Shown here one piece after another: positions 62,001 to 64,000 of a DNA stretch of 64,000 nt. Origin of the DNA: an uncultured Lachnospiraceae bacterium (GTDB lineage: Bacteria > Bacillota > Clostridia > Lachnospirales > Lachnospiraceae); the NCBI GenBank assembly GCA_946558695.1, contig CAMNTQ010000006.1, forward strand, positions 25,364-89,363, written 5' to 3'. A model generated the notes under the pieces. It was not told the origin of the DNA and did no database searches. It saw only the letters and a program-made list of their open reading frames with translations. Within the stretch, counting starts at the first letter, position 1. Every line of letters starts with the position of its first letter. The position numbers and the translations under genes are program-made.

Positions 62001-62455
62001 GCAGAGAAATCAACATATTAAAAAGACAATGTCCGTATACTTCGTATAAACATGATATCGGAGATAATTGGGAAGAGGAAATAGATTCTATTGTGTATTT
62101 TTTGAAAGAAATGCGGAAAAGGAGTGATTTGACTACGACACAGGATTGGATTTTACGAATGCTACTACAGATTTCTTATATTATTTACAATATCAAAGAT
62201 ACAATTGTAGCAAGCGAAATAATTGGAGAAAAAGAAGTATGGAAAGATATCGTATCAGAAAATTCTTATATTACAAAGAAGGAAATGCTGGTAGAACAAT
62301 TAAAGGACAAAGAGGGGACTACTTTGCTTAATAGTATCGCAAATATATTGAATTCTCCGGCTTCTTATTTTGCCAGTAAGAAATATTTGCTGACGGAAGA
62401 AATTGAATTTGTTTTATATTATTATGAAAAAAACTGTAAGGAAATTTTCAAATAA
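59033..62455 (+). CDS. Large protein of unknown function with HExxH metalloprotease-like motif
   Basis: An 1140-residue protein with a GTG start after AGGAGG. It has no signal peptide and no clear transmembrane helix. The only recognisable element is TAFHEIAHQFRYESHEERNA (H572-E573-x-x-H576), followed within about 20 residues by several Glu residues that could complete a gluzincin-type zinc site. The C-terminal half is rich in long charged helices (for example around residues 780-960), suggesting coiled coils. Base composition is clearly more AT-rich than topB or the GT2-TPR gene. It is 19 bp upstream of an FRG-domain gene. The family is unknown to me; a defence or toxin function is an inference from context only. 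Confidence 0.75.
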   Translation: MGKIKMLNLFRCSSAGDKLKENDIHFFVTDYFDGIKVEELSSETTTLAECMGIKKKANKEHAGISHQRYCLYSEAEQDNDIFNFNLDLPILTVIQVFINPDIYQSDNFMEDGKEVSCSNCIKRMEECIQEEFKETANLQWQVYRLLTAGDFAVIVRSRNIHDAYDITTLIRNIHIIPERTDKRVAVFFTYSIAGIPNINNYNTCGPINWNEYLNKEDRVIVRIVYSQSGKEGNKIEEQSLTFGHRLLGRYDFQQEYSSSEFQELYPYIRDYKFGEGKITEEILNAVSADKTKSLLKMIKTGQVLRINEKILLYYESESLLKESSKYVWKVSNEKEWISLYEKNAQTLLKIKDLVTKELEDKDNENNIEKFYPRERNLKEYVRLLGRFCRVLYEINQMRELRISTANLTRQLAIMLESLLDYIKNARINKCDILETANRIDEYLHLGIGSLEIFARYIRNINLQTLQTPNYDLQTNMCIEKILLSYSQFLQPFLVKQKSDIDNKRPYYLSNTLYPIVVPNMGVKDMSVCVLFDDYHLEDKILKDETHDKLMVVNSPTFSYLCETCFLLPTAFHEIAHQFRYESHEERNACLEAFLLKEFIYIVVFELMEKEYEFQAEKELEKVVDAVYQKIKGQIVSDKIKKGGFQLFKLNFEMEMQKFLASVNEQQSPAYIISQYLEKTKGDVRYFDENILWLIERIEEEIEKAQSCFRKDNIYDTEILIQLFKEYFLMQEKQILEEIEGILIKIKAERKSAGKWLAEDLEKFCLEIWKDIPREEKGRELFKLWENLEENSLDFVMREDLKNLLKHYHNLYNTFSYTEDICETEPDQLEQEIRYQNVFKNMCTAMYEELLHLLNELERERNEQLKWDTMLIKNEKLEYIKRKIKFEKKEGMEKRLKSIFSHYQDSRIREFITSQMEYYIEVTSDIFMCSMMGLEIFGYLVVAAENFVFNNENELMLYKRMSLVLQCLSKERAGENLTTEIFSNELLDTLRREINILKRQCPYTSYKHDIGDNWEEEIDSIVYFLKEMRKRSDLTTTQDWILRMLLQISYIIYNIKDTIVASEIIGEKEVWKDIVSENSYITKKEMLVEQLKDKEGTTLLNSIANILNSPASYFASKKYLLTEEIEFVLYYYEKNCKEIFK

Positions 62456-62474
62456 AATATGGAAGGAAAATAAA

Positions 62475-63554
62475 ATGGCAATCCATCAATATAAAGTATA
62501 TCATTTCCACCAATACATCGAAATCATAAAATGTATTGGTGAAAACGAGAAAAAAAGTCAGGAGATCCCTCCGGTATTGTGGTCCAGAGGGCATAGAAGT
62601 CAGGCATGGAATCTGCGTCCCACTTTATTGCGTGACATTGAGTTAAAACCAATCGGGAAAAATGGTAATACTTCTAAAAGGGCTATGGCAGAGGAACTGC
62701 GTAAACAGCATTACATTGCGAAAAATTATCATTTTCTCGAAAAAGAGCCAAGTACATGTTTGGAATGGTATGAGGTCATGCAGCATCACGGAGTAAAGAC
62801 AAGACTATTGGACTGGTCTGAATCAGTGATACATTCATTAGTGTTTGCATTAGAATGTTTTTTTGACAATAAACAATACCGCTCTTCGGACAGAATTAAC
62901 AGTTCGCCTTGTGTATGGGTATTTAATCCTGTAGAATGGAATATGAAAGCAATTGAACTCATAACTGGCAACACGGCTCTCATAGACTCGTGTGTGGATT
63001 CTTTATATAAAGCCAGTATTTTAGAAAAGCATAAAATAAAAGCACGAATGAAACAGTTACAGGGTGTTTTCAAGAATTATATATCAGTAATTTCGTCTGA
63101 ACATTTAAAGGGAATTTTTAATATGAGCAGTATTATAAATACTCTGCAACTAGATTTAATACCGCTTTTGCAGACAGGGGAGCTATATTATTGCCTCTTT
63201 TATATGTTATTATATATTTATATGACAACAGAACAGCAAAAACTTTGTCATATTTTGCCATTATCTATAGTGGAATCTTATCATAGTGAAAGAATAAGAG
63301 CGCAAAAAGGTGCATTTACTATTTTTCCCTATTATAAAGAAGACTCTTTGTTTTCCAGCGCAGCAAAAATGGGTGTGCTTTTAGATTCTATGGAATATAT
63401 GCATGATGCGAATTCCATGATACATAAGATTATATTATGTAATCCTGATGAAATTGCTTTTGAAGTAATGAATGCCGGAGTAAATGTTAGCTGGTTATAT
63501 CCTGAAATGCCTGTGGTTGCCAATGCAATTGAGCAAAGAAAAATATTTTACTAG
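62475..63554 (+). CDS. FRG domain protein
   Basis: A 359-residue protein; the ATG at 62475 follows GGAAGGA, while an earlier ATG at 62403 would overlap the upstream gene. Residues 30-135 match the FRG domain: VLWSRGHRSQAWNLRPTLLR, LEWYEVMQHHGVKTRLLDWS, ESVIHSLVFALECFFDN. The name comes from its F/W-RG motif, and the domain occurs in uncharacterised and toxin-like proteins, often in mobile or defence loci. The remaining 220 residues include helical, partly hydrophobic stretches (YYCLFYMLLYIYM) and a final RG-independent beta part. It probably acts together with the HExxH protein 19 bp upstream. Confidence 0.85.
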   Translation: MAIHQYKVYHFHQYIEIIKCIGENEKKSQEIPPVLWSRGHRSQAWNLRPTLLRDIELKPIGKNGNTSKRAMAEELRKQHYIAKNYHFLEKEPSTCLEWYEVMQHHGVKTRLLDWSESVIHSLVFALECFFDNKQYRSSDRINSSPCVWVFNPVEWNMKAIELITGNTALIDSCVDSLYKASILEKHKIKARMKQLQGVFKNYISVISSEHLKGIFNMSSIINTLQLDLIPLLQTGELYYCLFYMLLYIYMTTEQQKLCHILPLSIVESYHSERIRAQKGAFTIFPYYKEDSLFSSAAKMGVLLDSMEYMHDANSMIHKIILCNPDEIAFEVMNAGVNVSWLYPEMPVVANAIEQRKIFY

Positions 63555-63583
63555 AAATTTAAAATGTACTATTTCCAAAGAGT

Positions 63584-63613
63584 GGCCGTCACTATTTGGC
63601 AGCAGTGACGGCC
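63584..63613. terminator. Hairpin after the FRG gene
   Basis: GGCCGTCACT (63584-63593) pairs with AGTGACGGCC (63604-63613), with a 10-nt loop. The flanking T-run is weak (TAATATCTATTTC), so a terminator is probable but not certain. Confidence 0.6.
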
Positions 63614-63681
63614 TAATATCTATTTCATACAATGTCTATCGTCATGTCAGCGTCCCTAAATTTTATGATACAATTTGGTTT

Positions 63682-63945
63682 TCACAAAACAAGCCCCAGC
63701 AAGTCCATTTTATTCCGTGGATGCATACTTTGCAGGATTTCTGCCTGCATTTTTGCGGCTGCGTGGATATAAATCTGAGTTGTTTTTATAGAGCTGTGTC
63801 CGAGAATCGGTTGTACACAGCTTATCTGAATTGCTGCTTTGTTAGCGCTGTAGTATCTTCGCAGTAATTTCAGAACAGACGGGGCTGTAACACTTAGATA
63901 GCGCTCTTTATTGCCTTTCCCCATAATGCGTATTGAGCCGAGAAC
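63682..63945 (-). pseudogene. Broken tyrosine recombinase/integrase remnant
   Basis: The reading frame shows SIRIMGKGNKERYLSVTAPS, a standard core strand of tyrosine recombinases, and, after only some 25 further residues, PILGHSSIKTTQIYIH, the C-terminal box with the histidine/tyrosine region. The roughly 70 residues between them, including the H-x-x-R catalytic box, are absent, as is the whole N-terminal half, which is cut off at 63945. The element is therefore inactive. Confidence 0.75.
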
Positions 63946-64000
63946 CGCTGTCGATCATGCACACCGGTTATTTTCGCTCCGTCATAGCAGAAAAGGGGAA
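63946..64000 (+). repeat. Inverted duplicate fragment of the GT2-TPR gene, continues beyond window
   Basis: All 55 bp to the window edge are identical to the reverse complement of 55776-55830 and would encode LSIMHTGYFRSVIAEKG of the GT2-TPR protein. The copy lacks the 5' part of that gene, being joined directly to the recombinase remnant. How far it extends is not visible. Confidence 0.85.

Noticed and set aside
1..64000. CRISPR arrays, tRNA or rRNA genes, complete insertion sequences
   Set aside because: No regularly spaced direct repeats, no cloverleaf or rRNA-like stretches and no intact transposase were found by reading; only the recombinase remnant at the right end suggests mobile DNA.

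Overview
The window looks like a chromosomal segment of a motile, low-to-moderate GC Gram-positive anaerobe of the Clostridia, most likely a Lachnospiraceae member. The pointers are strong AGGAGG-type ribosome binding sites almost everywhere, a Clostridia-type flagellin with a GCCGATAA-type (sigma-D/sigma-28) promoter, a zinc-finger topoisomerase III, a DUF3810 membrane protein and AT-rich codon use. Species assignment is inference.

Layout. 1-6.4 kb holds housekeeping genes: the 5' part of a DAHP synthase, an alpha/beta hydrolase, a DUF3810 membrane protein and topB, with small ORFs upstream of topB. 6.6-9.7 kb holds three cell-surface or secreted proteins; the second and third follow a good sigma-D-like promoter, and strong hairpin terminators follow the first and third genes. 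10-54.2 kb is one very long, almost gap-free, same-strand cluster of about 35 genes. Its contents are: CDP-activation enzymes (TagD-like domains and an IspD/TarI-like enzyme), a CDP-glycerol glycerophosphotransferase-like protein, two LicD phosphotransferases, a glycerophosphodiesterase, GT2 and GT4/GT-B glycosyltransferases, three radical-SAM proteins, two PLP sugar aminotransferases, two hexapeptide acyltransferase domains, an acyl-CoA ligase, a complete SsuABC/TauABC-like importer, a polysaccharide deacetylase, methyltransferases, two TIM-barrel isomerase-like proteins and a UDP-sugar epimerase. 54.2-58.3 kb, on the other strand, holds a GT2-TPR-FkbM-like protein and the flagellin gene. 58.6-63.6 kb holds a short leader ORF, an internal terminator, a 1140-aa HExxH protein of unknown function and an FRG-domain protein. 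The window closes with a broken tyrosine recombinase that abuts an inverted copy of part of the GT2-TPR gene.

How the genes may work together. The big cluster has no Wzx, Wzy or ABC-2 glycan exporter and no membrane initiating transferase, and it lies next to flagellin and a GT2-TPR protein. A cytosolically built, phosphate-containing flagellin decoration fits better than an exported capsule, but this is inference. The cluster's most unusual property is a small Rossmann-like module (G-x-G/N motif after a hydrophobic strand). It recurs about 19 times in 18 proteins, fused N-terminally, centrally or C-terminally to unrelated catalytic domains, and twice as nearly stand-alone proteins with an N-terminal hydrophobic segment. 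A sub-cassette (25.2-31.9 kb) couples import of a small acid, its activation by an AMP-forming ligase and acyl transfer to an amino sugar; one of its proteins fuses an LpxD-like acyltransferase to the importer ATPase. Decay is visible in three places: a UDP-glucose dehydrogenase remnant, a CBS-domain remnant and the broken recombinase.
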